Assembly: GCA_003605065.1 (NCBI GenBank)
Contig: QZJM01000029.1
Span: 1 to 33,211 of the forward strand
Origin: Dethiobacter sp.
GTDB taxonomy: Bacteria > Bacillota > Dethiobacteria > DTU022 > UBA8154
Reading direction: 5' to 3'
DNA length: 33,211 nucleotides
Positions within the stretch are counted from its first letter, which is position 1. Each line of letters opens with the position of its first letter. Positions 8,942-16,305 of this stretch are shown here, in pieces. The position numbers were made by a program, and so were the translations under genes. Under the pieces are notes generated by a model. That model was given only the letters and a program-made list of their open reading frames with translations. It made no database searches and was not told the DNA's origin.

Positions 8942-8958
8942 TGCAAAAAATGTGCCAA
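8942..8958 (-). promoter_or_regulatory. Sigma-54 (-24/-12) promoter of the carboxyltransferase/hydantoinase operon
   Basis: Read on the minus strand the sequence is TTGGCACATTTTTTGCA. It matches the sigma-54 consensus TTGGCAC-N5-TTGC exactly, with GG and GC separated by 10 nt. It ends 60 bp upstream of the TTG start of the first operon gene. The neighbouring gene encodes a sigma-54 activator, which makes a chance match unlikely. Confidence 0.9.
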
Positions 8959-8980
8959 ATCTTTTTAAAACTTATAATAT

Positions 8981-9029
8981 TAAATAAAAAAGCGAGCTTC
9001 TTAAAAGCAACATAGCTTTAAACTCGCTT
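8981..9029 (-). terminator. Rho-independent terminator of the sigma-54 regulator gene
   Basis: On the minus strand AAGCGAG (9029-9023) pairs with CTCGCTT (8996-8990) around a partly paired interior (AAAGC/GCTTT), and a T-rich tract TTTTTTATTTAA follows. It lies about 200 bp after the regulator stop and just before the sigma-54 promoter of the next operon. It would therefore insulate that operon from read-through. Confidence 0.75.
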
Positions 9030-9144
9030 ACAAAAAAAATGTGCTATAAATAAAAAGAATTTGTTGTTAAAAGATTAATTAGTACAAAATTATTTCATAC
9101 AAAAGTATTAATTAATTAGAAAGTTTAAAAAATGTTCCATGTAC

Positions 9145-9164
9145 GTTTTCATCTTTATGAAAAC
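9145..9164. repeat. Perfect 8-bp inverted repeat, possible protein-binding site
   Basis: GTTTTCATCTTTATGAAAAC has 8-bp perfect arms around a 4-nt centre. It lies in the AT-rich gap between the regulator gene and the leftward sigma-54 promoter, about 190 bp upstream of that promoter. It could be an upstream activator or repressor site, or an RNA hairpin in the regulator's 3' UTR. There is no U-tract, so it is not a normal terminator. Confidence 0.35.
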
Positions 9165-9206
9165 TTAAGTTACAAACATGTTAGATCGCATTAAAATATG
9201 GAAAAA

Positions 9207-9220
9207 ATGCAATTTCGCAT
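9207..9220. promoter_or_regulatory. Candidate activator-binding dyad ATGC-N6-GCAT (leftward operon)
   Basis: ATGCAATTTCGCAT is a 14-bp dyad with the same ATGC-N6-GCAT layout as the site at 11187-11200 upstream of the rightward sigma-54 promoter. It lies about 250 bp upstream of the leftward promoter, a distance compatible with looping by sigma-54 activators. The match is seen in sequence; the role is inferred. Confidence 0.4.
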
Positions 9221-9226
9221 CTTATA

Positions 9227-10975
9227 TTAAATTTTTAATTTAATATTATATTTGTTTAATTTTCTTACTACCGTGGATTGATTTACTTTTAATATCTGCG
9301 CAATTTTATAGGTATTTCTATATTGCTCATAAAGTTTATCCAGAATTTTCTTTTCAATATCCTCCTTGATTTTTTCCAGAGGAGCAATATCACATAGCAA
9401 CTCTTTTGTAAGATTATTATTAGTAGATATATTTTCTATTTTTATATATTCCGGTAGATGGAAAGATTTAATACTTTCTTCATTAATAACAATAACAAGC
9501 CTTTCCATAAGATTTTCAAGCTCTCGGACATTTCCAGGCCAACTATAATTTTGAAGAAAATTAAGTGTAATCGAATCAATTTCCTTTTCCTTGCGGTATT
9601 TCTGTTTAAATTTTTCAAGGAATTTCTTTGCCAAGGGAGCAATATCCTCTTTTCTTTTACGCAGAGGGGGAATTTCAAGAGGCAAAACATTAAGACGAAA
9701 ATAAAGATCCTTACGAAAATCTCCTTTTTTTACCATTAAGGATAATTCCTGGTTAGTAGCCGTGATAAAGCGGATATCGAGTCTGATCTCCCTGGTCCCG
9801 CCGATACGTGTTATGACTCCCTTTTCTATAACATCCAGTAGCTTCACTTGAAGTGGCAAAGGCAGGTCTCCTATTTCATCAAGAAAAAGGGTTCCATGGT
9901 TTGCCAGTTCTATTTTACCTATTTTGCCTTTTCGAAGAGCTCCTGTAAAAGCCCCCGGATCATAACCAAAGAGCTCGCTTTCTAAAAGATTTTCAGGAAT
10001 TGCTCCGCAGTTTATAGCAATAAAGGAATTGTGGTTACGAACACTGTTATCGTGAATGTATCTTGCCAGAAGACCTTTCCCCACACCAGTTTCACCAGTT
10101 AATAAAACAGTGGAATCTACTTCTGCTATCTTACGAGCCATATTTAAGATTTGTATCATTTCATGACTCTGAGCAACTAATCCATCTGTTCTTAAACAGT
10201 CCTTTCTGAAGTTAATTAATTCCTGGTAATAAAGATCTTTAAGGTTCTCTATTTCTTCAAGTTGAGCCTTTAATTTGTTTAATTTCGCTGTGTCACGGGC
10301 GTTTATAATTACCCTGTAAATAGAACCATCTTCATTAAATACCGGTGTTCCCGTAACCAATACCTTTGTTTTATTACTGTACTCCTGAATAACGCTGACC
10401 TGTTTTTTCTGCTCCAGGACCAGTTTTGTTACGGAAGGCCTGAAAACTCCCTCGTTTTCCAGTTCTTCCACATTTTTTCCAAGCACCGCTTCCCTTGGAA
10501 CTCCGGAGTTCTCTTCAAATGCCTTGTTAACCATTATTGTTTTTCCACTGCCATCTGTGACATAGATCTCATCAGAGGAAAAATTTACAATTGTATCCAG
10601 CTCACGAACTAAATCTTTATTGGACTGATATAAATTTTTAACCGTTTGTAACAGAGCTTCTGAATCCAGTATGCCTTTGTAGTCCCCAAGCTCTCCATAT
10701 ATTAAAATTACAGTATCCTGCAGCTCTCCAAGTTCTTCAACATTTACATCCCATTGAACTTCTTTGGAAAAAGGCTGCAGAAATGCAGTAACAGGTTCAT
10801 CTTTATTGGCAACATTTTTTAATTTTTCCCCTGTTATATAACCCACAATTTTCCCTTCTTTTTGTACAACTCCATAATCGTATCTTTTTTGCTCCATTAG
10901 ATCCAGGGATTTATAAACGGAATAATAATCATTCAACAAGGTAAAGCGGTGGTACATGATCTCTTTTATCTTCAT
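9227..10975 (-). CDS. Sigma-54-dependent transcriptional activator (CBS-PAS-AAA-HTH)
   Basis: This enhancer-binding protein is 582 residues from the ATG at 10975. That ATG is preceded by AAAGGAGG about 13 nt upstream; a frame running 20 codons further has no comparable site. Domains in order are a CBS pair (about 1-115), a PAS domain (about 125-235) and a sigma-54-interacting AAA+ domain (about 270-510). The AAA+ domain has Walker A GETGVGKG, the sigma-54 contact GAFTGA, and Walker B GTLFLDEIGDL. A C-terminal Fis/TyrR-type helix-turn-helix (NTYKIAQILKVNQSTVVRKL) follows. There is no receiver domain, so the signal is probably a small molecule sensed by the CBS and/or PAS part. It lies between two divergently firing sigma-54 promoters and is the obvious regulator of both operons. 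Confidence 0.95.
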   Translation of the reverse strand: MKIKEIMYHRFTLLNDYYSVYKSLDLMEQKRYDYGVVQKEGKIVGYITGEKLKNVANKDEPVTAFLQPFSKEVQWDVNVEELGELQDTVILIYGELGDYKGILDSEALLQTVKNLYQSNKDLVRELDTIVNFSSDEIYVTDGSGKTIMVNKAFEENSGVPREAVLGKNVEELENEGVFRPSVTKLVLEQKKQVSVIQEYSNKTKVLVTGTPVFNEDGSIYRVIINARDTAKLNKLKAQLEEIENLKDLYYQELINFRKDCLRTDGLVAQSHEMIQILNMARKIAEVDSTVLLTGETGVGKGLLARYIHDNSVRNHNSFIAINCGAIPENLLESELFGYDPGAFTGALRKGKIGKIELANHGTLFLDEIGDLPLPLQVKLLDVIEKGVITRIGGTREIRLDIRFITATNQELSLMVKKGDFRKDLYFRLNVLPLEIPPLRKRKEDIAPLAKKFLEKFKQKYRKEKEIDSITLNFLQNYSWPGNVRELENLMERLVIVINEESIKSFHLPEYIKIENISTNNNLTKELLCDIAPLEKIKEDIEKKILDKLYEQYRNTYKIAQILKVNQSTVVRKLNKYNIKLKI

Positions 10976-11117
10976 TTTTTGTAAAAAACCTCCTTTAACG
11001 GAGCTAATATTGTTTCTAGTAGAGAAATAACACAATAAAAAACCTATAACACTATAAAACTAGACGCGGCCAACATTATAAACGAAATAAAAATACTACT
11101 TTATAACAAATTCTTTG

Positions 11118-11129
11118 TTTTTCGAAAAA
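11118..11129. repeat. 12-bp palindrome in the regulator/aminotransferase intergenic region
   Basis: TTTTTCGAAAAA is a perfect 12-bp palindrome upstream of the candidate activator sites. It is short and AT-rich, so chance is a real possibility. It could be an autoregulatory site for the divergent regulator gene. No firm promoter for that gene could be picked out in this gap. Confidence 0.2.
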
Positions 11130-11146
11130 ATCCTCTTTTTTGTAAA

Positions 11147-11160
11147 ATGCAAAGAAACAT
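11147..11160. promoter_or_regulatory. Degenerate copy of the candidate activator dyad
   Basis: ATGCAAAGAAACAT matches ATGC-N6-GCAT with one mismatch. It starts exactly 40 bp upstream of the better copy at 11187, so the two would lie on the same helical face, as is common for paired enhancer sites. Confidence 0.35.
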
Positions 11161-11186
11161 TTAAAGTTGTTTTTTATTAGTTTAAA

Positions 11187-11200
11187 ATGCATCTCTGCAT
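11187..11200. promoter_or_regulatory. Candidate activator-binding dyad ATGC-N6-GCAT (rightward operon)
   Basis: ATGCATCTCTGCAT is a dyad whose arms extend to ATGCA/TGCAT. It lies 44 bp upstream of the -24 box of the rightward sigma-54 promoter, a usual distance for an upstream activating site. The same 14-bp layout occurs at 9207-9220 on the other side of the regulator gene. Confidence 0.5.
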
Positions 11201-11243
11201 CTAAAATTATTGCATCCCGGAGTTGATAAAAAAGGAAATTTTA

Positions 11244-11260
11244 TTGGCACATTCCTTGCA
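11244..11260 (+). promoter_or_regulatory. Sigma-54 (-24/-12) promoter of the aminotransferase operon
   Basis: TTGGCACATTCCTTGCA matches the sigma-54 consensus with GG and GC exactly 10 nt apart. It lies 47 bp upstream of the aminotransferase ATG. It differs from the leftward promoter at only two positions, both in the N5 spacer. Confidence 0.92.
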
Positions 11261-11307
11261 TATATTTAGATTATGATTAAATTATTTTCAAGGAGGCATA
11301 AACAATC

Positions 11308-12657
11308 ATGGAAGAAAAAAATATTCATCTCGTTACTGAAATACCAGGTCCTTTGTCACAGCAGTTTCAAAAGTTACGAGATGAAAATGTATGTAGAGGA
11401 GTTTCTAACCTTGTTCCCTTTCTCATTGAAGAAGGAAAAGGGGCTTTAGTAAAGGACCTGGATGGTAATGTATTCATAGATTTTTCCAGCGGAATAAGCA
11501 CCATCAATACCGGACATTCACACCCAGAAATTGTTGCAGCAGTGAAGGAACAGGCAGATAAATTTTTTCACACTTGTTTTATGGTTATAATGTACAGATC
11601 ATATATCACCCTGGCGGAACACCTTAATAAACTTGCCCCTGGAGATTTCCCAAAAAAGACTGCCTTTTTTAACAGCGGCGCTGAAGCAGTTGAAAATGCC
11701 GTCAAGATCGCACGCCGTTTTACCAAAAAGATGGGCATTGTATCACTGGAATGCGGTTTTCATGGTCGTACACTTTTAACCATGACCCTTACTTCTAAAG
11801 TAAGGCCTTACAAGTTCGGCTTTGGTCCTTTTGCACCTGAAATTTATAAAATGCCTTCTCCATACTGTTACCGTTGCCGTTTTGGGCTGACATACCCGGA
11901 TTGTGAGCTAGCTTGTGCCACCTACCTCGAAAAATTCTTTACTATTGAGTGCCCGGCTGAAAATATAGCTGCTATCATTGTAGAACCTGTTCAAGGTGAA
12001 GGAGGCTTTATTGTGCCGCCTCCCGGCTACCTGCAAACCCTGCGTAAGCTTTGTGATAAGCATAGTATTCTTTTTATTGCCGATGAAATCCAAACTGCTT
12101 TTGGACGTACAGGGAAATTCTTCGCTGTGGAACACAGCTCTGTTGTACCAGACCTAATCACTGTAGGTAAATCAATAGCTGCGGGAATACCGCTTAGCGG
12201 TGTGATTGGTCGTGCTGATGTTATGGATGCACCAGATCCCGGTGAAATAGGAGGCACCTTTAGTGGAAACCCGCTTGGTTGCAGTGCCGGGCTTAAAGTT
12301 TTGGAAATTATGGAAAGAGAAAGTATTCCACGAAAAGCTGAAGTATTAGGGGAAAAAGTTTTTAACCGTCTTAAAGAAATGCAGGAAAAGTATAATTTAA
12401 TCGGGGATGTACGGGGCCTGGGAGCCATGGTAGCCATGGAACTGGTTAAAGACCGCTCTTCCAAAGAACCTGCAGTTGAAGAAACTAAAGCTGTTGTCCA
12501 GGAATGTTTCAAAAATGGGCTGGTGGCACTCTCCGCAGGGATCTTTGGTAACGTCATCAGGCTTCTTATACCTCTTATCATTACTGATGAACAACTGTAT
12601 ACAGGACTTGACATTTTAGAAAAAGCAGTAGCAAAAATTAATTCCCAACGTTTATAA
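11308..12657 (+). CDS. Class III omega-aminotransferase (GabT-like)
   Basis: This 449-residue PLP-dependent class III aminotransferase resembles 4-aminobutyrate aminotransferases. The Schiff-base lysine is K288 in DLITVGKSIAAG. NSGAEAVENAVK, VEPVQGEGG and FIADEIQTAFGRTG are conserved PLP-site motifs. It also has a cysteine set C187, C190, C199 and C203 in YCYRCRFGLTYPDC. Two of the cysteines are spaced like the iron-sulfur ligands of animal GABA aminotransferase, although many bacterial relatives have this set without a proven cluster. An AAGGAGG site precedes the ATG, 47 bp after a sigma-54 promoter. In context it probably converts an omega-amino acid such as GABA, 5-aminovalerate or 6-aminohexanoate to a semialdehyde, using 2-oxoglutarate regenerated by the next gene. 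Confidence 0.92.
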   Translation: MEEKNIHLVTEIPGPLSQQFQKLRDENVCRGVSNLVPFLIEEGKGALVKDLDGNVFIDFSSGISTINTGHSHPEIVAAVKEQADKFFHTCFMVIMYRSYITLAEHLNKLAPGDFPKKTAFFNSGAEAVENAVKIARRFTKKMGIVSLECGFHGRTLLTMTLTSKVRPYKFGFGPFAPEIYKMPSPYCYRCRFGLTYPDCELACATYLEKFFTIECPAENIAAIIVEPVQGEGGFIVPPPGYLQTLRKLCDKHSILFIADEIQTAFGRTGKFFAVEHSSVVPDLITVGKSIAAGIPLSGVIGRADVMDAPDPGEIGGTFSGNPLGCSAGLKVLEIMERESIPRKAEVLGEKVFNRLKEMQEKYNLIGDVRGLGAMVAMELVKDRSSKEPAVEETKAVVQECFKNGLVALSAGIFGNVIRLLIPLIITDEQLYTGLDILEKAVAKINSQRL

Positions 12658-12663
12658 ATTTTT

Positions 12664-12681
12664 ACAAATTTAAAAATTTGT
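12664..12681 (+). repeat. Small AT-only hairpin between aminotransferase and dehydrogenase genes
   Basis: ACAAATTT and AAATTTGT form an 8-bp inverted repeat with a 2-nt loop immediately before the TAGGAGG ribosome binding site of the next gene. It has no GC pairs, so it is a weak hairpin. It could modulate translation or mRNA processing, or be chance in an AT-rich spacer. Confidence 0.3.
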
Positions 12682-12694
12682 AGGAGGTATCTTT

Positions 12695-13966
12695 ATGGAA
12701 AATTTAACAAAAGAAAAAATTAATACCTATCAAGTGGCTAAAAGTAGAATCAAGCGGGCTGTAGAACAGTTAGATTTACCCATAAATGTTTATGAACGTT
12801 TAAAGGCTCCGGACCGTGTAATAGAGGCAGCTATCCCTGTAGAGATGGATGACGGGAAAATAAAAATTTTTACCGGGTACCGCTCCCAGCATAATAATAC
12901 CCTGGGGCCATATAAGGGTGGTATTCGCTTTCACCCGGAAGTTGATGCCGATGAAGTCAAAGCCCTGTCAATCTGGATGACTTTTAAATGCGCTGTGGCC
13001 AGGGTTCCCTTCGGTGGTGGTAAGGGCGCTGTAGCCTGCAACCCTCGCCAGATGTCAAAAAAAGAGATGGAGCGGCTGAGCCGCCAGTATATGCGCGCCA
13101 TGGCTCCCATTTTAGGACCGGAAAAAGATATCCCTGCACCGGATGTTAATACCAATGCCCAGGTTATGGCCTGGATGGCGGACGAGTACAGCAAAATTCA
13201 GCAGTACAATGACTTCGGCGTAATCACCGGTAAGCCGCTTGATATGGGAGGCTGTGTGGGAAGAGAAACCGCTACCGCACGGGGAGTCTTGTATGCCGTC
13301 CGTGAAGCTGCCAGAGTAAAAGGAATCTCTTTAAAAGATGCCACTTTTGCCGTACAGGGATATGGAAATGTAGGATATTTTGCGGCACGCTTTCTGGCAG
13401 AACAGGGGGGTAAACTCATCGCCGCAACCGACTCCAGCGGCGGCGCCTATAACCAAGGGGGTATGAATCCTGAGCTCCTTCTTAAACATAAGAATGAAAC
13501 CGGCTCTGTTAAAAACTTTCCCGGCAGCGATGAAATTGATACAGAAGGTCTTTATGCCCTGGATTGTGATATAATAGTTCCGGCTGCCCTGGAAAACCAG
13601 ATTACCGCAAAAGTAGCACAAAAAATCAGGGCCAGGATTATTGGGGAAGGTGCCAACGGACCGACTACGCCGGAAGCAGACGAAATCCTTAAAGAAAAAG
13701 ATGTTTTAGTAGTGCCGGATATTCTGGCTAACAGCGGGGGTGTAATCGTTTCCTACTTTGAATGGGTACAGAATAACTACAGGTACTACTGGTCCGAGGA
13801 TGAAATTGAGAGGCGTTTAGAGAGAAAAATGGTGGAGGCTTTTAACCACATTTACGAGTACAAGTGCAATAACTGTAAGGATACGGTTACCATGAGGGAA
13901 GCAGCTTTTATGTATGCCCTACAGCGCCTTGCCGAGGCCATGAAAGTCCGGGGCTGGTGGGGTTAA
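12695..13966 (+). CDS. gdhA: Glu/Leu/Phe/Val dehydrogenase (glutamate dehydrogenase)
   Basis: This 423-residue amino acid dehydrogenase is of the hexameric GDH type. Motifs are GPYKGGIRFHPEV with the substrate-binding lysine, PFGGGKGAV with the catalytic lysine region, the PAPDVNT segment, and the Rossmann loop VQGYGNVGYFAA for NAD(P). Length is typical of clostridial/archaeal catabolic enzymes. A TAGGAGG site precedes the ATG, 37 bp after the aminotransferase stop. It oxidises glutamate to 2-oxoglutarate and ammonia, which would recycle the amino acceptor of the preceding aminotransferase and yield NAD(P)H. Leucine- or phenylalanine-type specificity cannot be excluded, but the GDH call is most likely. 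Confidence 0.92.
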   Translation: MENLTKEKINTYQVAKSRIKRAVEQLDLPINVYERLKAPDRVIEAAIPVEMDDGKIKIFTGYRSQHNNTLGPYKGGIRFHPEVDADEVKALSIWMTFKCAVARVPFGGGKGAVACNPRQMSKKEMERLSRQYMRAMAPILGPEKDIPAPDVNTNAQVMAWMADEYSKIQQYNDFGVITGKPLDMGGCVGRETATARGVLYAVREAARVKGISLKDATFAVQGYGNVGYFAARFLAEQGGKLIAATDSSGGAYNQGGMNPELLLKHKNETGSVKNFPGSDEIDTEGLYALDCDIIVPAALENQITAKVAQKIRARIIGEGANGPTTPEADEILKEKDVLVVPDILANSGGVIVSYFEWVQNNYRYYWSEDEIERRLERKMVEAFNHIYEYKCNNCKDTVTMREAAFMYALQRLAEAMKVRGWWG

Positions 13967-14104
13967 GAAATTCAAGAAGTGACGCCGGCAGCTCTTTTGT
14001 CAATCCTGATAGGATCCAGCAATTAAAGTTAAAGCGGAATTTTTTTAGAAATTTTCGGTTCGCGCAAAACTGGGCAGCATTACAAGTGGGGGAGGTTTTT
14101 CGTA

Positions 14105-15859
14105 GTGATTTATGGCAACCATGGAAAATTGTTAAGGATAAACCTGGAAGAAAAAAAATTCGGAGTCGAGGAAATAAGTGAAAAAACACTTAATGAAACA
14201 ATTGGCGGAAAAGGATTGGGAACACACCTTCTCTTAACAGAGGTAGACCCTCAGGCAGACCCCCTTTCTCCGGCGAACAAAATAATTTTTACCGCCGGGC
14301 CGGCGTGCGACACCCGTATCCCCGCCTCTTCCCGGTACGGAGTTTTCGCCAAGTCACCCCTTACCGGTATTTACACGGAATCGTACTCCGGAGGACATTT
14401 AGCTCCGGTAATGAAACGCACAGGTTTCGACGCCATCATCCTGGAAGGGATGTCAGGCACCCCTGTTTATCTCCATGTTAATCATGGCGGGGTTACCTTT
14501 CATGAAGCAGGACATCTCTGGGGCCTGGAAAGCTACGAAACAGAGGATCGTATCAAAAAAGAGGTAGGCATCCGCAATGCCCAGGCCCTGGTAATCGGAC
14601 CCGCCGGAGAAAAACTCGTTAAATTTGCCTGTATTAAAAACAATTACTGGCGAAGTGCCGGGCGTACCGGCCTGGGCGCTGTTATGGGCTCCAAAAAAGT
14701 TAAGGGCCTTATATTTAGTGGTGACGCCCGCGCACCCCTGGCCGATCCGGCTCTCTTGAAAGAATATATATGTTCCCTTAAGGAAAAAGGCAAAGATAAC
14801 GCTGCCGTAAAAGCATATTATAATTTCGGCACACCGATGATGGTAGCTATTCTAAATGAGGTCAACTCCTTTCCCAGCCGTTACTGGCACCGGGGAAATT
14901 CCGAGAACTGGCGCAATCTCAGTGCCGAGTACCTGAGGGACAATCTGAAGGTCCGCTCCAGAGCCTGTAGAAGCTGCTACATGGCCTGCGGAAAATTGAG
15001 CCGGGTACTTAAAGGCCGCCACAAAGGATTAACGATTGAAGGACCGGAATACGAAACCATTTACGCTTTTGGAGGCCTTTGCTGCATCGACCAGCTGGAA
15101 GAAGTGATTTATTTAAATGACCTTTGCGACCGCTTAGGCCTGGATACCATCAGCACGGGTAACCTTGCGGCTTTTGCTATTGAAGCCAGCCTGGAGGGAA
15201 AAGTTAAGGGGGCCCCGGCTTACGGAGACGTGGACGGAATCGCGGAACTGGTGAAAAAAATCAGTGCCCGTCAGGGATTAGGGGATGTTTTAGCCGATGG
15301 AATCAAATCAGCCTCACAAAAGCTGGGTTTGGAAGACATGGCCATCCATGTCAAAGGAATGGAACCGGCCGGTTATGATCCCCGTGTTTTCAAAGGGATG
15401 GGGTTGGCTTACGCCATATCGGATCGGGGTGCCTGTCACCTGCGTACCACTTTCTACAAACCGGAACTGAGCGGTATCATTTCTCCACAGCAGATAGAAG
15501 GAAAAGCAGAGCTCTTAATCGATTATGAAGACCGTGCCGTTCTTTTTGACTGTTTAATTTTCTGCCGTTTTTACCGTGATCTTGTTACCTGGGATGATCT
15601 TTCCACTGTAATCGCTGCTACTACAGGACAGCAGTTAAGCAAGGAGCAGCTTCAAAGAACTGCCAACAATGTGGTTAGCTGGGCGCGCATGTTTAACCTT
15701 AAAGCCGGGATCAGCAAAAAAGATGATACCTTACCCCCTCGTTTTTTTGAGGAACCTTTGGATAAAGAAGGAAATCAGGTCATTACCAGGGAAGAGCTGG
15801 AATACCTGGTCAATGATTATTACCAGCTTCGCGGCTGGGACGAAGAAGGAGTTCCTTGA
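14105..15859 (+). CDS. Aldehyde:ferredoxin oxidoreductase family protein
   Basis: This 584-residue tungsten/molybdenum bis-pterin enzyme belongs to the aldehyde:ferredoxin oxidoreductase family. The pterin-binding N-terminal part includes [25 protein letters not shown]-type sequence near residue 60. Iron-sulfur ligands are C288, C291 and C295 (CRSCYMAC), with C487 as the usual distant fourth cysteine. The start is GTG preceded by GGGGGAGG, 138 bp after gdhA. The reaction is aldehyde to carboxylate with reduction of ferredoxin, in the cytoplasm. As third gene of the sigma-54 operon it is well placed to oxidise the semialdehyde made by the aminotransferase. The exact subfamily (AOR, FOR, GOR or WOR4/5) cannot be set by eye. 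Confidence 0.92.
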   Translation: MIYGNHGKLLRINLEEKKFGVEEISEKTLNETIGGKGLGTHLLLTEVDPQADPLSPANKIIFTAGPACDTRIPASSRYGVFAKSPLTGIYTESYSGGHLAPVMKRTGFDAIILEGMSGTPVYLHVNHGGVTFHEAGHLWGLESYETEDRIKKEVGIRNAQALVIGPAGEKLVKFACIKNNYWRSAGRTGLGAVMGSKKVKGLIFSGDARAPLADPALLKEYICSLKEKGKDNAAVKAYYNFGTPMMVAILNEVNSFPSRYWHRGNSENWRNLSAEYLRDNLKVRSRACRSCYMACGKLSRVLKGRHKGLTIEGPEYETIYAFGGLCCIDQLEEVIYLNDLCDRLGLDTISTGNLAAFAIEASLEGKVKGAPAYGDVDGIAELVKKISARQGLGDVLADGIKSASQKLGLEDMAIHVKGMEPAGYDPRVFKGMGLAYAISDRGACHLRTTFYKPELSGIISPQQIEGKAELLIDYEDRAVLFDCLIFCRFYRDLVTWDDLSTVIAATTGQQLSKEQLQRTANNVVSWARMFNLKAGISKKDDTLPPRFFEEPLDKEGNQVITREELEYLVNDYYQLRGWDEEGVP

Positions 15860-16240
15860 AACTTTTGCTGTAAGTCCACTGGCCGCCGGGGGGCTGCAAA
15901 TCCCTTGCCGTGACGTCATTGGCACAGGTATAACCCCAAATCTAATCCCGGGCCCGGTCCACTGGAACATGCCTGGCCTTTTTTCCCATAACCACACCCA
16001 GTTCCGCTTCATAGTCAACCCTGCGGCTTTGCGGGGGTAAAATAATTTCATCTCCCGGGCCTATGACAGCAGTTGATGGTTTCAAAAAAATATGGGAGCC
16101 TGGGGCAGTTTTAAGCCCACTTCTTCAGCATGGCTGCGGTAGTTAAGCCCTATTCCGATAATCTTGGACGGTTTACAGGGAAAAAGCAGCTGGACGGCAT
16201 CCAGGGAAAATTTCTCCCCGCTATAAATATAATCTCCCCC
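15858..16240 (-). pseudogene. Remnant of a fumarylacetoacetate hydrolase family gene
   Basis: No intact gene lies here, but the minus strand translates in pieces to a clear FAH-family middle. It reads [20 protein letters not shown], then [15 protein letters not shown], then [19 protein letters not shown], then [14 protein letters not shown] and GQWTYSKSF. Two lesions are visible. A 7-base T run (minus strand, 16084-16090) needs one more T to keep frame. A TAG at 15942-15944 sits where the family has a tyrosine before the GYTCANDV block. Both ends are missing. The 5' side stops at the terminator of the upstream gene, and the 3' side is cut at the stop codon of the oxidoreductase. About 125 of roughly 250-300 residues remain. 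Confidence 0.85.
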
Positions 16241-16246
16241 GACAAA

Positions 16247-16273
16247 GAAAAAACCTGCTCACTCCTGCAGGTT
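16247..16273 (-). terminator. Rho-independent terminator after the anti-sigma gene
   Basis: Minus-strand AACCTGC (16273-16267) pairs with GCAGGTT (16258-16252) across an 8-nt loop and runs into TTTTTTC. It lies about 33 bp after the stop of the probable anti-sigma factor gene. Confidence 0.85.
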
Positions 16274-16305
16274 CTTGTTTTTCGGGCGTCAGGCGGAAAA
16301 CTCTT

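Noticed and set aside
9060-9125. ATTAATTA-type direct repeats
   Set aside because: Simple AT-rich sequence; no regular spacing, no conserved unit, likely chance.
15731-16051. 106-codon minus-strand frame behind the AOR gene
   Set aside because: It is a different phase of the decayed FAH-family gene. The family motifs lie in other frames, so this one is a by-product of the frameshift.
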